64,000 nt of DNA from Cheilinus undulatus. Taxonomy: Eukaryota > Chordata > Actinopteri > Labriformes > Labridae. Under the pieces are notes generated by a model. That model did no database searches, was not told where the DNA came from, and worked only from the letters and a program-made list of their open reading frames with translations. Both the position numbers and the translations under genes were made by a program. This document shows positions 61,883 through 64,000 of this stretch, piece after piece; the stretch's first letter is position 1; every line of letters starts with the position of its first letter. Location: positions 19,841,667-19,905,666 of the forward strand of contig NC_054884.1 of the NCBI RefSeq assembly GCF_018320785.1, read 5' to 3'.

Positions 61883-62400
61883 GCTTAACTTTAGGTATTT
61901 TTTGAGCATTACCATAGGATAATCATTTTGGGAAAATATGTCATACTAATATATATTTTTTAAAGTATTCGTAATTATCTGACAGGTTTACATTTTCTGT
62001 AAAACGGTATAATTTTATTTTAAATATCTTAGTAATTAAAAATATAAAAAGTCTTGACTTTCGGTATGTTTTTAGCATTACCACAATATGCTTATCATTT
62101 TGGTAAAATATGTCCTATTAATATATATTTGTTAAAGTATGTGTAATTAGCTGACAGTTGTAATTTTTTGTAAAACTGTCTTGTTTCCATTTTGAATATC
62201 TTAGTAATTAAAAATATAAAAAGTCTTGACTTTCGGTATGTTTTTAGCATTACCTTAGGGTACTCATTTTGGTAAAAACATTCTATAAATATATTTTTGT
62301 CAAGTATGTCTTATTAGTTGACAGATGTACATTTGTATAGGTAAAATTCTGCTTTCTATTTTAAATATTCTCGTGGTAGTAAATAAAAGTATAAAAAGTC
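61883..62400. repeat. Tandem repeat, three copies of a ~170-bp AT-rich unit
   Basis: GTCTTGACTTTCGGTATG and the following TTTTTAGCATTACC occur at 62051 and again at 62223 (period 172). A diverged version (GCTTAACTTTAGGTATTTTT) occurs at 61883, and a partial unit ends near 62400. Each unit also carries TTTTGGTAAAA, ATTAATATATATTTGTT-like and CTGACAG blocks in the same order. Copies two and three are the most alike. Confidence 0.8.
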
Positions 62401-62670
62401 AAATTTCTCAGCGTTCCCTCTACATGTACTCGCTAGGGTAGGAACTACATTGAAGCGGAACTCTATGTGCAGTATTTAACAGTGCGGGAATGGATAAGGG
62501 GTGACCAACACTGAGAATGTAAACAAATCGTTCAACCAAGCACTCCCCAGTTTTAAATAAAATACAGTTTTATCCAGTTTTTATTACATACATTATAATA
62601 CGTTATGAACCTTTGGCGGTTGTTGTGAAGAGCAGCTAACGTCTCGCTGAAACGTCAGTCAACCGTTAAG

Positions 62671-63947
62671 ATGGTGAGTTGTTACGTAATCACTGCAGCC
62701 ATGTAAGCTACCGTACGTTATTAGCTAGTCAGCAAGGCTACTGAACTTATAAATCGGGCTTGTTTTGGATGTAAATGCAACGATGTGCAAGCAGTTTTTA
62801 TGTAAATATTTGTTGCTGTTGTTCAACAAATGAGCTTGAAAAACTCCTTTCGTGAAAGACTGCAGCACTGAGCTTTAGCCTATGACTTTAACGTATAAGC
62901 TAAAGTCAGTACGTCCCCTAATTTAATAAAGTCTGTTTACTTAATTAACGATGAAACAAAAGATAGCACATTAAGTAATGTATATTTAAATGTCTTTGTT
63001 CGATATTACGCTAATTAATTTGGTGGAAACTTATAACACTAGTACATAATGTTTTATTCCTACATTTCTGGAAAAGTGCTTATACAAGTTAAATTTGGGT
63101 ACACTTTATTTAAATGATGGAAGAGGAAAATTCCAGCATCAATATATTTCCCCTCTGCTTTGTCATGCAGATATACCATATTCCTTGGATCTACACACCA
63201 GTCAGGACAGTCCTGGCAATCTGGAACCAGCTAACCAAGTCTGAGGTGAGCAGCCATACACCTCCTCTGCTCTACTTCTGTGTGGATAAGCATGCACAGT
63301 GAAATCAAATTATTTTCTCCTCAGATCCCAGAGCTGGCCAAGTGTTCAGTGCTGATGAGAGAGCGTGGCAAGGTGGAGGAGACCATCCATGCCATGCAGA
63401 GAGCAGGTGCAGGCAGCCTTCAGGTGAGTGACATGGGCTGGATTCTGTCTGAGTGAGTACATGAGATGTATTGTTAAAACAAAGCAGAAGTTTCTGGATA
63501 TGAATAGGTAGAGGTTGCTCCAAAGGAGGATTAAAGGCTAAGACAACACAATATGCCAGTATACCTATCATTAATACACAATTGCTTAACACAGTTTTTA
63601 TTTTTACTTAAGCTCTTTCATTTCCAGCTTTTAGGTATCAATTGAATGTATTTTTAGTTAAAAGGGGAAAGTGCAGATTATGTATTCTAAGGTTTACATC
63701 CTTTAATGAAGAAAGCTGGCTGTCCAAATGTAGATCTATGATGTTGCATGTTAGTTTTTATTCAGTGTTTCTATATATGTGATCTACTGTTCTATATGAT
63801 GTAGTTATTGCACCATTACTGTGTATTTGCTCTGTAATTTGCTACTATAACAAATTTTTATTGACATATTTCCTCAGGTCATCTCAGACTTCGATATGAC
63901 ACTGACCAGATTTGCCCACAATGGCAGGAGAGTCCCCACAACACACA
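62671..63947 (+). CDS. nt5c3b: Cytosolic 5'-nucleotidase IIIB, first four exons (runs off the window)
   Basis: Exons: 62671–62673 (the ATG alone, donor AAGATG|GTGAGT; the 5' UTR part is unmapped), 63171–63245, 63325–63423 and 63878–63947, with the next exon beyond the window. The family is a HAD-type phosphatase that dephosphorylates m7GMP and pyrimidine monophosphates in the cytosol. The visible part covers a 25-residue lead (IYHIPWIYTPVR onward), then CSVLMRERGKVEETIHAMQR and the catalytic HAD motif I in VISDFDMTLTRFAHNGRR (nucleophile Asp63, acid/base Asp65 by this model). The sequence fits NT5C3B somewhat better than NT5C3A, and the position next to klhl11 and acly agrees with human 17q21.2. 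The start is uncertain: an ATG at 63165 within the acceptor region, or at 63114, could start an unspliced alternative. Confidence 0.85.
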
Positions 63948-64000
63948 GTAAGAACACTGACACCATCTTACCAATCCTTTTGAACTTTAATCTCATTAGT

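Noticed and set aside
59787-62670. Searched for klhl10 between klhl11 and nt5c3b, its place in human
   Set aside because: No BTB, BACK or Kelch motif occurs on either strand. The space holds a 3' UTR, a microsatellite and a tandem repeat.
63114-63170. Alternative nt5c3b start MMEEENSSIN running through the acceptor
   Set aside because: The stretch before 63171 has a pyrimidine tract and a CAG acceptor, so it is more likely intron. It is kept only as an alternative in the gene entry.

Overview
This is vertebrate nuclear DNA, most likely from a teleost fish. The genes are split by many GT–AG introns, their proteins match vertebrate families along their whole length, and the spacers hold repeat types typical of fish (tRNA-derived SINEs, Tc1/mariner, hAT-like and piggyBac-like short elements, LINE tails ending in degenerate pentamers). 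There are no bacterial features, CRISPR arrays or operons. I cannot name the species.

Five protein genes lie head to tail on the + strand. (1) The 3' half of a ZNF385-family zinc-finger gene, probably znf385c (7357–13819). (2) A complete dnajc7, an Hsp70/Hsp90 co-chaperone with TPR repeats and a J domain (17898–26218, 14 exons). (3) A complete acly, ATP-citrate lyase (35534–52365, 28 coding exons, with a probable 5' untranslated exon near 31.8–31.96 kb). (4) A complete two-exon klhl11, a BTB–BACK–Kelch Cul3 adaptor (54397–59786). (5) The first four exons of nt5c3b, a cytosolic 5'-nucleotidase/m7GMP phosphatase (62671–63947, running off the window). I joined the exons by hand. Every junction keeps frame and the predicted lengths are close to the human proteins (DNAJC7 497 versus 494 aa; ACLY 1102 versus 1101 aa).

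The order matches human 17q21.2. As I recall that map, human genes on one strand (ZNF385C, DNAJC7, ACLY, KLHL11, NT5C3B) are present, and the interleaved opposite-strand genes (NKIRAS2, CNP, TTC25/ODAD4, KLHL10) are not seen here. The genes are not an operon. ACLY makes cytosolic acetyl-CoA, DNAJC7 hands clients between chaperones, KLHL11 selects ubiquitylation substrates, NT5C3B degrades nucleotides and cap products, and ZNF385 proteins bind nucleic acid.

Non-coding highlights are: three perfect matches to the CTCF core in 64 kb, two of them convergent around the acly promoter; a fused ETS–CRE motif just upstream of the dnajc7 start; an E-box plus CCAAT box at the acly promoter; a conserved 30-nt cassette exon in acly; a decayed Tc1/mariner copy with intact termini and TA duplication; a TTAA-flanked piggyBac-like element; a long foldback repeat; and a ~170-bp tandem repeat just upstream of nt5c3b. 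I found no evidence of a wholly new biological system. The observations of interest are in regulation, transposons and synteny.
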